From: Alphaproteobacteria bacterium
GTDB taxonomy: Bacteria; Pseudomonadota; Alphaproteobacteria; TMED109
Assembly: GCA_022819905.1 (NCBI GenBank)
Contig: JAJEGJ010000005.1
Location: 1-64,000, forward strand
DNA length: 64,000 nt
Reading direction: 5' to 3'
The notes under the pieces were generated by a model that made no database searches, was not told the DNA's origin, and was given only the letters and a program-made list of their open reading frames with translations. The position numbers were made by a program, and so were the translations under genes. This document shows positions 35,462-45,211 of this stretch, piece after piece; positions within the stretch are counted from its first letter, which is position 1; each line of letters begins with the position of its first letter.

Positions 35462-35840
35462 GGCCGGGGATCTCAATCGGGACAAACTGGAAGCGGTATC
35501 GCAGAGCTGACAGCAGCGGGTTCTAGTAGGAGCGCTGGCCCGCCCCCTTCTGCTTTGCTGGACGGCGGCACGGCGGGACCGGCGCTACGCCGTCTGCCGA
35601 TCATAGCCGCGACCCGGGCCATTCCGGAATCGACACGGCGTCGCTTTGTGCCGCGGGAATCGGCCAAAGCGGGCCTGCCAATGACTGTGAACTCGACCCG
35701 AGTCGCCGGTCGCCGCATCCGCCCTCGCCTGGCACGACCGCGGTGGAACTGGGGGAGCAGGAGAGGCGCCGCGGGCTCACCGGCTTGAAGAGCGGCGCGG
35801 TATACGGAGCAGGTTCTTTGGCCGCCGTCCCCGCCCGTCC
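35462..35840. other. intergenic region upstream of proS
   Basis: About 380 bases with no convincing gene. It should contain the promoter for the proS operon. The plus-strand open frame running through is an antisense extension from proS and has no start features. No terminator or riboswitch was recognised. Confidence 0.3.
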
Positions 35841-36314
35841 CTATCCGCGCAGCCATCGTGCCAGAGCCTTGTTGGGATCCCCGACCTCCTCGACATCGCT
35901 GTACCAGTGGGCCTCCCAACCGGTCTCCGGGAGGCCGGTAAATACCATGAGGTTCAGCGGATAGGTTTCGCTGTCCGTGCATCGTCGGAAGTCATCACGG
36001 AACAGGAATACCGGCTTCTCCCAGGCCACTGCCATCCCTAATTCGACCATGACGCCCTCGTCCGGCGGGCAGCCGTTGACCACTGCGAACATGCCGTCCG
36101 CCTCACGCACGTCCCGGAGGTCAGCCTGTCCAATGCGGTACGCCCAGCCGGGAACGGTGCGGTCGATCACATTGTTTCGGGCGAAGGGTTCCCAGACCTC
36201 GGCGCCGGCCGCCTCCAGGGCAGCCGCCAGCGTCTTGAGCGGACCGTCCCGCTGCTGCGCCGAGAATCCGTACGGGTTCGCCAAGTACAGGGTTTTCCTT
36301 GATGCCATGGTCAT
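35841..36314 (-). CDS. nucleoside 2-deoxyribosyltransferase-like protein
   Basis: This 157-residue protein begins with KTLYLANPYGFSAQQR, typical of the nucleoside 2-deoxyribosyltransferase fold. An RIGQADLRDVREADGMFAVVNG segment follows, then the catalytic-type glutamate in DEGVMVELGMAVAWEKPVF. Enzymes of this fold move deoxyribose between bases or hydrolyse nucleotides. The ATG at 36314 is used; an ATG two codons later is possible. It is monocistronic. The exact substrate is unknown. Confidence 0.85.
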   Translation of the reverse strand: MTMASRKTLYLANPYGFSAQQRDGPLKTLAAALEAAGAEVWEPFARNNVIDRTVPGWAYRIGQADLRDVREADGMFAVVNGCPPDEGVMVELGMAVAWEKPVFLFRDDFRRCTDSETYPLNLMVFTGLPETGWEAHWYSDVEEVGDPNKALARWLRG

Positions 36315-36679
36315 GGCCCAGCCTCGTTCCTTCAGACCTGCGAGGACGACTGCATCGCCATTTCAGTGGAGTCTCGACAGTCGAGTCGCATCGTAACGCC
36401 CGGCCATTGTCTGTTCAGGCAGATTTCCAGCACGGTGATGGATCTGATGGTTCCTTGATGTAAGCACATGATTCCACGATAGGACGTTCGGCCGCTTCCC
36501 AGTGAGATCATCCTGTCAGCAAGGCTAGGGCATACGGATCCGACCTTCGTAGATTCTCTGCTTGGCCGAGGATCGTGCTCGTCAAGTAGAACGGGGCCTT
36601 TTCGACGAGTTTTCCGGATGCATATGCGGGATGTCACGAGCAATCGCCATAATGAACTGAGAACATTCCTCCTGCGGTG
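36315..36679. other. divergent intergenic region
   Basis: About 365 bases between the deoxyribosyltransferase and the isocitrate-lyase-family gene. No gene is supported. It carries the promoter for the ICL-TRAP operon, but no clear -35/-10 pair or operator for the nearby LacI-type regulator could be picked out. Confidence 0.3.
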
Positions 36680-37567
36680 ATGGACAGAGACTCCCCGATG
36701 ACCCCCGCCCAACAGCTCTCCGCGCTGATCGCCGCCCCCGGATGCACCCTGGTTCCAGGAGCCTATGACGCCTGGACAGCACGACTCGTGGCACAGGCCG
36801 GCTTCGGTGCCTGCTACATGACGGGCTTCGGCGTGTCCGGGGCGTTTCTCGGCGCCCCGGACATCGGCCTCATGACGGCGACACAGATGGCGGACAACGC
36901 CGCCCGCATGGCCGATGCGGCGGGGATCCCGATTGTCGCCGACGGCGATACCGGGTACGGGAACGTCCTCAACGTTCGCCACACGGTGGCCGCCTATCGC
37001 CGGGCCGGCGTGGCCGCGATCCAGCTGGAGGACCAGGATTTCCCCAAACGTTGCGGACACATGGCCGGGAAGCAGGTCATCGCCGCCGCAGAGATGGTCG
37101 CCAAGATCAAGACCGCCAAGGACACCGCCGGCGACGCGGTTCTCGTCATTGCCCGCACGGACTCGCGGTCCACGCATGGACTGGACGAAGCCATCGCCCG
37201 GGGGCTGAGCTTTCGCGATGCAGGTGCCGACGTCGTGTTCGTCGAGGCCCCCGTCGACCGGGACGAGATGCACGCCATCTGCCGGCGCGTCACTGGCGTG
37301 CCGCTGCTGGCCAACATCGTCGAGGGCGGCAAGACCCCCTACCTCGATGCCGACACCCTGGCCAGCATCGGATACCAGCTGGCGATCTACCCGCTGAGCC
37401 TGCTCATCACGGCCACGCGCGCCATGCGGGCGACACTTGGCGACCTGCGCACCCGGGGCAAGGCGCCGGACCACCTGCAGGGAGGGTTTGACGACATGTG
37501 CGAGACCGCCGGTTTGGAGGCCTACATGCGCTACGCAGAACGCCAGGAAACGGGAGCGCCTTCATGA
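36680..37567 (+). CDS. isocitrate lyase/PEP mutase-family enzyme
   Basis: This ~295-residue TIM-barrel enzyme has the family features VADGDTGYGN (metal site), QLEDQDFPKRCGHMAGK with the catalytic Cys, and VIARTDSR. It groups with oxaloacetate decarboxylase, methylisocitrate lyase and dimethylmalate lyase. It probably cleaves a C-C bond in a 2-hydroxy-dicarboxylate. Its TGA overlaps the ATG of dctP, so it is co-translated with a TRAP transporter, suggesting its substrate is imported by it. The start is uncertain among GTG 36677, ATG 36680 and ATG 36698. Confidence 0.88.
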   Translation: MDRDSPMTPAQQLSALIAAPGCTLVPGAYDAWTARLVAQAGFGACYMTGFGVSGAFLGAPDIGLMTATQMADNAARMADAAGIPIVADGDTGYGNVLNVRHTVAAYRRAGVAAIQLEDQDFPKRCGHMAGKQVIAAAEMVAKIKTAKDTAGDAVLVIARTDSRSTHGLDEAIARGLSFRDAGADVVFVEAPVDRDEMHAICRRVTGVPLLANIVEGGKTPYLDADTLASIGYQLAIYPLSLLITATRAMRATLGDLRTRGKAPDHLQGGFDDMCETAGLEAYMRYAERQETGAPS

Positions 37568-38583
37568 CCCGGACGGCGCGCTGGCTGACGTTGGCCGCGA
37601 CGGCCTTCCTGGCCGTAGGTTTGTCCCACGGGTCCGCCGCAGCCGAGACCAAGCTGCGGATCACCACGCAGCTTCCGCTGACCACGCCGCTCGGCCAGAA
37701 CCTCGTCCGGTTCAAGGAACTCGTCGAGGCAGAATCGGACGGCGAGCTGGTGGTGGAGATTTACCCGGCGGCCCAGCTCTTCACCGACAAGGAGGTTCCG
37801 GGAGCCGTCGCCTCGGGCCAGATCGAGATGGGATCGTCGTCGCTCGCCCGGTTTGCCGGCACCATCCCGGCCGTCGACATCTTCAACGTGCCGTTCCTGC
37901 TGGACACACCGGAACTCATCCGGGCGGCCACCGAGCCGGATTCTCCGGTACGCGGTCCGCTTGACGCCGCGATGACCTCGAAGGGCGCCCGCCCGCTGTG
38001 GTGGCAGCCGTACGGACTGTCGGTCCTGATGACGCGCGACACGGTGGTGCGGCGACCCGAGGACCTCAAGGGCCTCAAGGTGCGCACGTTCGGCAAGGCG
38101 CTCGAGCAATTCGTGAACCACGTCGGCGGCGCGGCCACGAACATCGGCGGATCGCGGCAATACTTGGCCTACGAACGCGGCACTGTCGACGGTGGCATGA
38201 CCGGCATGCAAAGCGTCAGCGAGCGGAAGCTGTATCAGGTCATGAATCACCTGACCGTCACGAATCACAGCAACATCGAGTTCATCGTGCTTATCAACGA
38301 GCGGGTCTGGCAGCGACTGGAGCCCGCCCTCCAGGCCATCATCAGCCAGGCCGCACGGACGGTGGAAATCGAGATGCGCGACGCGCTGGCCGAGCTGGAG
38401 GCCGAGGCGTACGCCGTGGCGGAAGCCAACGGGATGAGCATCCATCGCCTCAGCGCAGCCGACGTCGCGGCCTGGCAGGACGCCACCCGCGGCCTCAAGG
38501 AGCTCTATCAAACGGCAGCGGGGTCTCTCGGTGAGCAGCTGGTGGCTGCCGCCGAGGCGCTCCGCGCCGCCAGCACGCCCTGA
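37564..38583 (+). CDS. dctP: TRAP transporter solute-binding subunit DctP
   Basis: This 339-residue periplasmic protein has a signal peptide (WLTLAATAFLAVGL, likely cut after SAAA). The mature part begins ETKLRITTQ and carries the DctP features AAQLFTDKEVPGAVASGQIEM, LKVRTFGKALEQF, and ERGTVDGGMTG. It binds an organic acid and passes it to DctQM. The start ATG overlaps the previous stop (ATGA at 37564-37567). The bound ligand cannot be read from sequence, but coupling with the ICL-family enzyme suggests a carboxylate. Confidence 0.92.
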   Translation: MTRTARWLTLAATAFLAVGLSHGSAAAETKLRITTQLPLTTPLGQNLVRFKELVEAESDGELVVEIYPAAQLFTDKEVPGAVASGQIEMGSSSLARFAGTIPAVDIFNVPFLLDTPELIRAATEPDSPVRGPLDAAMTSKGARPLWWQPYGLSVLMTRDTVVRRPEDLKGLKVRTFGKALEQFVNHVGGAATNIGGSRQYLAYERGTVDGGMTGMQSVSERKLYQVMNHLTVTNHSNIEFIVLINERVWQRLEPALQAIISQAARTVEIEMRDALAELEAEAYAVAEANGMSIHRLSAADVAAWQDATRGLKELYQTAAGSLGEQLVAAAEALRAASTP

Positions 38584-38597
38584 AGGCGCCTCCACAA

Positions 38598-39107
38598 GTG
38601 CTCCACCTGATCAATCGCATGACCCAGGTTGCGGCGTGGGTCGCCGCGGCCCTGTTCGCGGTGATCGGCCTCATCGTCTTCTACGAAGTGACCATGCGGC
38701 ACGCCTTTCTGGCGCCGACCAGCTGGGTCGAGGAAACCGCGCGGGTGCTGCAAATCTACGGAGTCTTCCTGGCGGCGGCATGGCTGGTCGGGCGCCGCGA
38801 ACACATCCGCATCACCGTCCTGACGGCCCATCTACCGCCGGCGGTGCAGACCTGGCTGTCGCGTGTCGTGCTGCTGGTGATCGGGGCCGTGGCCGGGGTC
38901 TCGGCCTGGTACGGCCTCGAGCTGATGCAGTTCTCGATCGACATCGGCCAGACCACGGACACCACCCTGGAACTGCCGATGTGGCTGCTGCAGGGGCCGG
39001 TTGTCGCCGGACTGGCGCTGATCGTCCTGCAAGTGTTGGTGACGGTCATCGGAAGCTTTCGTTCGCCCGGCCTCCTCGCAGGCGATCAACCTCACAGCGA
39101 GGCCTGA
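38598..39107 (+). CDS. dctQ: TRAP transporter small membrane subunit DctQ
   Basis: This 169-residue inner-membrane protein has four hydrophobic helices, an early FYEVTMRHAF segment, and WVEETARVLQIY, which are typical for DctQ. It works with DctM in sodium-driven import. Start is GTG 38598, 14 bases after dctP. The C-terminal tail is short and polar. Confidence 0.9.
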   Translation: MLHLINRMTQVAAWVAAALFAVIGLIVFYEVTMRHAFLAPTSWVEETARVLQIYGVFLAAAWLVGRREHIRITVLTAHLPPAVQTWLSRVVLLVIGAVAGVSAWYGLELMQFSIDIGQTTDTTLELPMWLLQGPVVAGLALIVLQVLVTVIGSFRSPGLLAGDQPHSEA

Positions 39108-39116
39108 CGGCGCGCC

Positions 39117-40412
39117 GTGACCGGCATCGTCATCCTGCTCACGCTGTTCGGATTCCTTCTGGCCGGAATCGACATCGCCTTCGCCATGGCCGGGCTCGGC
39201 ATCGTGATGCTGCTGGTCGGCGGCTACTCACCGCTCATGATCCCGCAGGCGATGCTCTCCAGCGTCGACAATTTCATCCTGCTGGCGGTGCCGCTGTTCA
39301 TCCTGATGGCCAATGTGCTGCTCAAGGGGGGTGCCGGTGAACGCCTGTTCAGCGCGGTGCAGAGCTGGATCGGTCACTGGCCGGGCGGACTGGCCGTGGC
39401 AACCGTCCTGTCCTGCGCCATTTTCGGAGCGACGTCCGGGTCATCGGTCGCCACGTCGGCAACGATCGGTACGGTCGCGATCCCGGAGATGGTCAACCGC
39501 GGCTACGAGCGGCGCTTTGTCTTCGGCCTGCTGGCGGCAGGCGGCACCCTGGGCATCCTGATACCCCCTTCGATCCCGATGATCGTGTTTGGCTTCGTAC
39601 TCTCGGAATCGATCGTCGACCTGTTCCTGGCGGGAATCGGCCCCGGCCTGCTGCTGGCCACGGTGTTCATTGCGTACGTCGTGGCGAAAGCGCACTTCGG
39701 GTCAGGCTACCAGTCGATGCCGCGGGCCAGCTGGGCCGAGCGGTGGACCGCCACGGCACGGGCGTTACCCGCGTTCGCGCTTGCGGCCGGAATCGTGTTC
39801 GGTATCTACCTGGGCGTGTTCACACCCACGGAAGCCGCCGGCGTCGGCTTCGTCGCGGCACTGGTGATCACGCTGGGCATCTATCGCTCGCTGAAATTGT
39901 CCGACCTGCCGCAGATCGCGATCTCGTCGATGCGAACGACGGTGATGATCCTGTTCATCATCGTCGGCGCGAAGGTGTTCGGGCAGGCCATCACACTGTA
40001 CCAGCTCCCGCAGGACGTGACCGCGCTCGTCACCGGCAGCATGACCGGCCCGCTCGCATTCATCGTGGCCATCTGCGCCTTGCTGCTGGCGCTGGGCTGT
40101 GTCCTCGAGACGCTGTCGATGATGCTGTTGATGCTGCCCATCATTCAGCCGTCGCTGGGCGGCCTCGGCATCGACCCGATCTGGTTTGGCGTGATCTTCA
40201 CGATGATGATCGAGTGCGCCCTGATCACGCCTCCGGTCGGCCTGAACCTGTTCGTGATCCAGGCGGTCGCCCGCCAGACCCCTGACGGAGCCGGCACCAC
40301 GATCGCCGACATCGTGCACGGCGTGCTCCCGTTCGTGATCCTGATCCTGATCACGGTATCGATCGTCGTCGCCGTTCCGGATATCGCGCTTTACATCCCG
40401 TTCCGCTTGTAG
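39117..40412 (+). CDS. dctM: TRAP transporter large permease DctM
   Basis: This 431-residue inner-membrane protein has about twelve helices and the DctM signatures FGATSGSSVATSATIG, GGTLGILIPPSIPMIVFG, and IIQPSLGGLGIDPIWFGV. It forms the transport channel of the TRAP system. Start is GTG 39117, nine bases after dctQ; no ribosome site is strong. The gene ends the ICL-dctPQM operon, and no intrinsic terminator with a T-run is seen downstream. Confidence 0.94.
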   Translation: MTGIVILLTLFGFLLAGIDIAFAMAGLGIVMLLVGGYSPLMIPQAMLSSVDNFILLAVPLFILMANVLLKGGAGERLFSAVQSWIGHWPGGLAVATVLSCAIFGATSGSSVATSATIGTVAIPEMVNRGYERRFVFGLLAAGGTLGILIPPSIPMIVFGFVLSESIVDLFLAGIGPGLLLATVFIAYVVAKAHFGSGYQSMPRASWAERWTATARALPAFALAAGIVFGIYLGVFTPTEAAGVGFVAALVITLGIYRSLKLSDLPQIAISSMRTTVMILFIIVGAKVFGQAITLYQLPQDVTALVTGSMTGPLAFIVAICALLLALGCVLETLSMMLLMLPIIQPSLGGLGIDPIWFGVIFTMMIECALITPPVGLNLFVIQAVARQTPDGAGTTIADIVHGVLPFVILILITVSIVVAVPDIALYIPFRL

Positions 40413-40637
40413 CTCAAGCAGCAGCACTGACGTCGGCGGGGCTCGGCACAGCGCCCCAGCGCGGTTGCCGTCAGTCGGGAACTACTCCACGTACGACCCT
40501 TGTGCGCCTCCTCACAGACGGTTTGGCCGCCAGCCGGAACCGGCCACCCACGTGGGGCCGGCCGACTGCAAGCTGTCAGCCGGGGCAAGTGCGGTAGGCT
40601 AGACCTGCTCATCTGACCCGATCCCGGGGGTGTACCG

Positions 40638-41048
40638 ATGCTGAAACTGGCCCTCTTCGTCGTCCTGACCCTTGCCGCCAGTTCCCCCGCCGGCGCCGAG
40701 GTCACGGATATCGGCACTACCACGCTTGAACAGCTGCTGGCGAACGGAGTCGCCGTCATTGACATCCGACGACCTGACGAGTGGATACAGACCGGCGTCA
40801 TCGAAGGCAGCCACCTTCAGACCTTCTTCGATGAGGAAGGACGCTTTGACGTCCGCGCGTGGATGGCAGCGATCCAGCCGATCGCAGCTGCCGATGAACC
40901 CATCGTGTTGATCTGCCGCAGCGGCGGACGCAGCGCTGCGGTGAGCCGCCTCCTGAGCGAGCAGCTTGGGTACCGACAGGTCTACAACGCGCACCAGGGC
41001 ATCCTGCAATGGATCGCAGAGGGTCGGCCGACCGTGCCGCACCGCTAG
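40638..41048 (+). CDS. periplasmic rhodanese-like protein
   Basis: This 136-residue protein has a signal peptide (MLKLALFVVLTLAASSPAGA, cut before EVTD). It is a single rhodanese domain with VIDIRRPDEW and the active-site loop LICRSGGRS, whose cysteine would accept sulfur. Rhodanese domains move sulfur or act as thiol/redox modules. GGGGGTGT lies before the ATG. It is downstream of dctM but separated by 225 bases, so it likely has its own promoter. Confidence 0.85.
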   Translation: MLKLALFVVLTLAASSPAGAEVTDIGTTTLEQLLANGVAVIDIRRPDEWIQTGVIEGSHLQTFFDEEGRFDVRAWMAAIQPIAAADEPIVLICRSGGRSAAVSRLLSEQLGYRQVYNAHQGILQWIAEGRPTVPHR

Positions 41049-41290
41049 CACGGACATCAAGACACAATGACACGGAGTGTGCGGTTTTACGTGCAGGCGA
41101 CACAATCGAAACCCTTTTTTTGTGCCTTAGCGTGCCGTAACTGTCAGCCGGGCGCCGTCGGTTGACAACAAGCCTCTGTGTGTCGCTCCTCCGCGCACAC
41201 GGGAGTGGTATCGCCTTCAACCGTGCAAGTTCAACCAGCCCGTGATACCTTCACGTCTCGGCGGCCTTGGAGTGCTCCTTCTTGGGCAGG

Positions 41291-42304
41291 ATGACTCTCC
41301 GCGACGTTGCCGAACACGTTGGTGTGTCCGCGGCGACGGTATCTCTCGCCATGCGCGGCAACGAGCGAATTTCGGCCGCGACACGGGAGCGGGTTCTCGC
41401 CGCCATTACCGAACTTGGCTACGTCTATCAACGGAGCGCGGCAAGCCTTCGCACCTCCATGACCCAGACCGTCGGGGTCATTCTCAACAACGTCTCGGAC
41501 CCATTCTTCAGTTCGCTGCTCGCGTCGCTGGAGGATGCGTTGACAGCGTCCGGGCGAACGGCGTTTCTGTGCCACACGAATGAAGTGATCTCACGTCAGA
41601 CCGACTTCGTTCGAAAGATGGCGGAGTACAGCGCCGATGGCCTGATCGTTTGTCCCGCGGTGGGCACGACGACGGCCCATTTTCGGCTCGGGCAGGGTGG
41701 CATTCCGCCGACTGTCTTTGTGTCGCGGGCCGTCTTCGAACTCGGGTTCGATTACGTGATCAACAATGACCGTGAAGCGGCGCGAATGGCGACAAATCGA
41801 CTGCTCCGCCAGGGCCACCGACGGATCGCCTTTGTCGGCGGGGACACCCGGGTCAGCTGCTTCGTTGAACGATTCAGCGGCTATCGCGAGTCTCTCGACC
41901 GTGCTTCGGTAGGATTCGATCCGGCGCTCGTTCGATCCTCCGTTCCGACCCGGAAGGCCGGATTTGACGCAGCAAGCTGGATAGCATCGCTATCGCCGCG
42001 GCCCACGGCCGCCGTCTGCTACAACGATTCCCTTGCGCTTGGCCTAATGGCGGGGCTCCAGAGAGACGGCCTGTACCCGGGAAGGAATTTCGCGCTCATC
42101 GGTAGCGAGGACGTAGAAGAAACCGGCATGACCAACCCTTCGCTGAGCGTCACCGCCGTCGACCGCGACGAAATGGGGCGCCGCGCGGCGGCGGCCCTCA
42201 TTGAGCGTATCGACCATCCGGAAGCGCCGCAGCAGCGGATCGTCCTCCGGCCGGAACTGATCATTCGGGAAACCTGCGGCTTCCGGATTCCATCGGAATC
42301 GTGA
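41291..42304 (+). CDS. LacI-family transcriptional regulator
   Basis: This 337-residue repressor-type protein has an N-terminal LacI helix-turn-helix (MTLRDVAEHVGVSAATVSLAMRG split over the first 23 residues) and hinge RSAASLRTSMTQTVGVI. A periplasmic-binding-protein-like effector domain follows, with QGHRRIAFVGG and CYNDSLALGLMAGL. It probably senses a sugar or sugar acid and could control the ICL-TRAP or sugar-acid genes. ATG 41291 places the HTH at the very N-terminus; a TTG eight codons upstream is less likely. Confidence 0.92.
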   Translation: MTLRDVAEHVGVSAATVSLAMRGNERISAATRERVLAAITELGYVYQRSAASLRTSMTQTVGVILNNVSDPFFSSLLASLEDALTASGRTAFLCHTNEVISRQTDFVRKMAEYSADGLIVCPAVGTTTAHFRLGQGGIPPTVFVSRAVFELGFDYVINNDREAARMATNRLLRQGHRRIAFVGGDTRVSCFVERFSGYRESLDRASVGFDPALVRSSVPTRKAGFDAASWIASLSPRPTAAVCYNDSLALGLMAGLQRDGLYPGRNFALIGSEDVEETGMTNPSLSVTAVDRDEMGRRAAAALIERIDHPEAPQQRIVLRPELIIRETCGFRIPSES

Positions 42305-42396
42305 CGCTCCGTTTAGTGCACGGGACCGTCTTCACGGCACAAGTTCTTCCGACACAAAACCGCACAGATCGGCCCGCGATCCGCGAGCCGACAGTC

Positions 42397-43272
42397 CTAC
42401 GCGGCGGCTTCGAGCCGGTCCTGGGTCCGAAGTTCGAAGTCGGATGCGTCGTGGCGCTCGCGGAGCTGGTCTTCCAACGGTCCGCTGATGCGGTTGACTT
42501 TCCGCCCCCTCACGACGGCGTCGCGGGCGGCGATCTCTTCGTACCAGCGGACGACGTTCTTGTATTCGCCTGCAGCCAGAAACTCAGCCGCGTCGTATAG
42601 CCTGCCCGTTGTCAACACACCGTACCACGGCCAAACTGCGATATCGGCAACGGTGTACGCGTCGCCCGCCAGGTAGCGCGTCTCGGCCAAGCGCTTGTCG
42701 AGGACATCGAGTTGGCGTTTCACCTCCATGGTGTAGCGATCAATCGGGTACTCCATCTTGTGGGGAGCGTATGCGTAGAAGTGCCCGAACCCACCGCCGA
42801 GGTATGGCGCGGAGCCCATCTGCCAGAACAGCCAGGAAAGGCACTCGGCCCGCTCGGACGGGTCTTCCGGAATGAACGCGCCGAACTTCTCGGCGAGGTA
42901 GAGCAGGATCGCTCCCGATTCGAACACCCGGGTCGGTTTGGGTAGCGAGTAGTCCACCAGTGCGGGAATTTTCGAGTTCGGATTGATGGCGACGAACCCG
43001 GACCCGAATTGATCGCCGTTCCCGATGTGAATGACGTAGGCGTCGTACTCCGCACCACCGTGCCCGGCCGCCAGCAACTCCTCGAGCATCACCGTGACCT
43101 TGACCCCGTTGGGAGTCGCCAAGGAGTACAGCTGGAGCGGGTGCTGGCCGCGCGGGAGCTCTTTCTCATGCGTGGCGCCGGACACGGGGCGATTGATCGA
43201 GGCAAAGCGGCCGCCGCTCTCCTTTTCCCATTTCCAGACTGTCGGCGGTTCGTAAGGTGCAGCACCCGTCAT
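42397..43272 (-). CDS. yghU: YghU-type glutathione-dependent disulfide-bond reductase
   Basis: This 291-residue GST-fold protein is a close match to YghU: INRPVSGATHEKELPRG, HPLQLYSLATPNGVKVT, NPNSKIPALVD, FESGAILLYLAEKFG, and the late ERHDASDFE. YghU binds two glutathiones and reduces disulfides. The ATG at 43272 has GGAAG upstream and matches the E. coli N-terminus; an ATG at 43302 would add ten residues. It is monocistronic, facing the LacI gene. Confidence 0.94.
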   Translation of the reverse strand: MTGAAPYEPPTVWKWEKESGGRFASINRPVSGATHEKELPRGQHPLQLYSLATPNGVKVTVMLEELLAAGHGGAEYDAYVIHIGNGDQFGSGFVAINPNSKIPALVDYSLPKPTRVFESGAILLYLAEKFGAFIPEDPSERAECLSWLFWQMGSAPYLGGGFGHFYAYAPHKMEYPIDRYTMEVKRQLDVLDKRLAETRYLAGDAYTVADIAVWPWYGVLTTGRLYDAAEFLAAGEYKNVVRWYEEIAARDAVVRGRKVNRISGPLEDQLRERHDASDFELRTQDRLEAAA

Positions 43273-43546
43273 GGCGTCTTCCTTCAAGGGCTTAGCGGAC
43301 ATCTACGGAACCCGGCATCCGGACCTTCGGGACGCCGAAGCGGATGACTTAGCATTCCGGGACTCGGATTGCACGCGCACTGTCGCTCTTGTCGGCAGGC
43401 GTTCACGTTGACCGCTGGAATCCCGCACCCTCCAAGAAGTCGGGCTCATCCCGATTGGATCGAACGTCAATCCCCGGATGAGTGCAGGCAGTCTTTCTGG
43501 CCGAGTGGGCGGCTTCCCCCTCACCGGGACCGGCGCTGGCGCCTGG

Positions 43547-44788
43547 TCAGCCCGACAACCTGTTCCGCTCGACATTTGCGCTCCGCACCGGAATGCCAAA
43601 TTCCTCGTGACAGACGTCTGCGAGCACCTTCACACCCTCCCGAATCACATCTGCCGTCGGGTTCCCGAAACAAAGGCGTATCCGCGAACGCGCAGGCGCT
43701 GCATCAGCTGACCAGTCCGGTCCGGGATTGATGGCTACTCCCCGGGCGGCCGCGGCAGTAGCCAGCTTGGTGGCGTCTACGGCATCCGGAAACGAGACCC
43801 ACAGGAAGATCCCGCCGGGAGGGGGCGTGAATTCAGCCGTTGTTCCGAAATTCTCCTCCAGCGCCTCGATCATCGCGTCGAGCTTTTCCTTGAGCAGCAC
43901 GGTGACCTTGGCAACATGGTCGTCAAAATGCCTTCGGCAATACTCGGACAGCATCATCTGCTCGAGGGCGCCGGTGCCGCCGTCTTCCTTGCAGGCAGCC
44001 ATTTGGGCCACGAGGTTTGACTCCGCCACGATGTAACCCACTCGCAGGGCCGGCGCGATGGTCTTCGAGAACGAGCCACAGTGGATGACCTGTTGGCGGT
44101 GATCCATGGCCGCAATGGCAGGCGGACGTTCGCCCGCCCACAACAGGTCCGCGTAGCACTCATCCTCGAAAATCGGCACGCCGTATTCGGCGGACACTTC
44201 CAGCAGTTCCGCGCGCCGTGCCTCGGGCATGATGCTGCCGTCAGGATTCTGGACGGTCGGAATAACGTAGATGAACTTCGGCTGGATCGCCTGTGCCTTG
44301 AGTTCGGCCAGCTTTGCGGCCAGCAGATCCGCGCGCATGCCGCTTTCGTCGAGTGGGATGCCGACCGGGTTCACGCCGAGACTACGGAGCCGGCTGAGTG
44401 TGCCCGCATAGGTGAACTGCTCAACCAGGACCGTATCGCCGGGACAACAAAAGACCTCGTAAACAAGTTCGAGCGCCTGTATTGATCCAGAGGTGATCAG
44501 GACGTCATCAGGTGAAACCGACAGGCCGCTGCGATTCTTGAGTTTTGCAGCGACGAACTCCCGGAGCGGCCGATAACCAAGCGGGCCGCTCTCCAGTCCG
44601 TAGGTAGACAGCGTGGCTCCGTCACGCCGTAGCGCCGTTGCTGTAGCCGTGATCATGTCCTCGACCGGCACGCTGGCCGCATCGACGTGCCCACCGATGA
44701 AGTTGTAGGGCGGGCGGCCCTGCCAACCGGGAGCTGGTGCTGGGAGATCAGGCGCCAGCAGCGCCGCATAGTCAATGGTCACTGCCAC
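43547..44788 (-). CDS. PLP-dependent aminotransferase (LysN/MocR-like, no HTH)
   Basis: This 413-residue protein has fold-type I aminotransferase features: Tyr63-containing TYGLESGPLGYRPLRE, IPTVQNPDGS, FEDECYADL, and Lys242 in HCGSFSKTIAP. It is closest in motif style to 2-aminoadipate/valine-type aminotransferases that resemble MocR catalytic domains but lack the winged-helix domain. Start is GTG 44788 with AGGAG upstream. It is monocistronic. Substrate unknown. Confidence 0.87.
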   Translation of the reverse strand: MAVTIDYAALLAPDLPAPAPGWQGRPPYNFIGGHVDAASVPVEDMITATATALRRDGATLSTYGLESGPLGYRPLREFVAAKLKNRSGLSVSPDDVLITSGSIQALELVYEVFCCPGDTVLVEQFTYAGTLSRLRSLGVNPVGIPLDESGMRADLLAAKLAELKAQAIQPKFIYVIPTVQNPDGSIMPEARRAELLEVSAEYGVPIFEDECYADLLWAGERPPAIAAMDHRQQVIHCGSFSKTIAPALRVGYIVAESNLVAQMAACKEDGGTGALEQMMLSEYCRRHFDDHVAKVTVLLKEKLDAMIEALEENFGTTAEFTPPPGGIFLWVSFPDAVDATKLATAAAARGVAINPGPDWSADAAPARSRIRLCFGNPTADVIREGVKVLADVCHEEFGIPVRSANVERNRLSG

Positions 44789-45211
44789 CTCGATTCTCCT
44801 TCTTCGGGCGAGAACACGTTACGTAACGTCAGCAGTTAGCACACGAGCGACTGCCGTCCTTGCCGGCAGTGATACGTGCCACCCCGTCTGCGGCTTACAC
44901 GTTATACGGACCCCGGCGAATGTCTCCAACTTGCCTCTGGGCGACTCCCTGCGTCCGAACACCGACGCGCGTTGTCGACGGGCGCCCGATCGTCGCTGAC
45001 GACCAGTTAAACATCAAACATCTGATGACGGTCTCGCGTCTCTTGCGAAGCGACGACGACCGATGTACCGGAAACAGTGACTTCGGGCACGTCAGCGCAA
45101 AATGCATATCAATTTCATCTTCGCACGGGAACGCCAGCATCCGGACATCGGCAACTCAAGGATCTTGTCAAGGCGGCCATATCAACCGAGTCATGTTCAA
45201 ATGTCTTGTCG
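44789..45211. other. intergenic region with a 14-bp palindrome
   Basis: About 420 bases without a supported gene. A perfect palindrome ACGTTACGTAACGT lies at 44816-44829, only 27 bases upstream of the aminotransferase start, positioned as an operator. A small hairpin with ACTGCCG/CGGCAGT arms lies at about 44850-44871. Base composition is lower in GC than neighbouring genes. Confidence 0.45.

Noticed and set aside
32136-35788. Two long plus-strand open frames opposite lolD, lolC and proS
   Set aside because: The minus-strand genes have complete catalytic motifs and correct lengths; the plus-strand frames have none.
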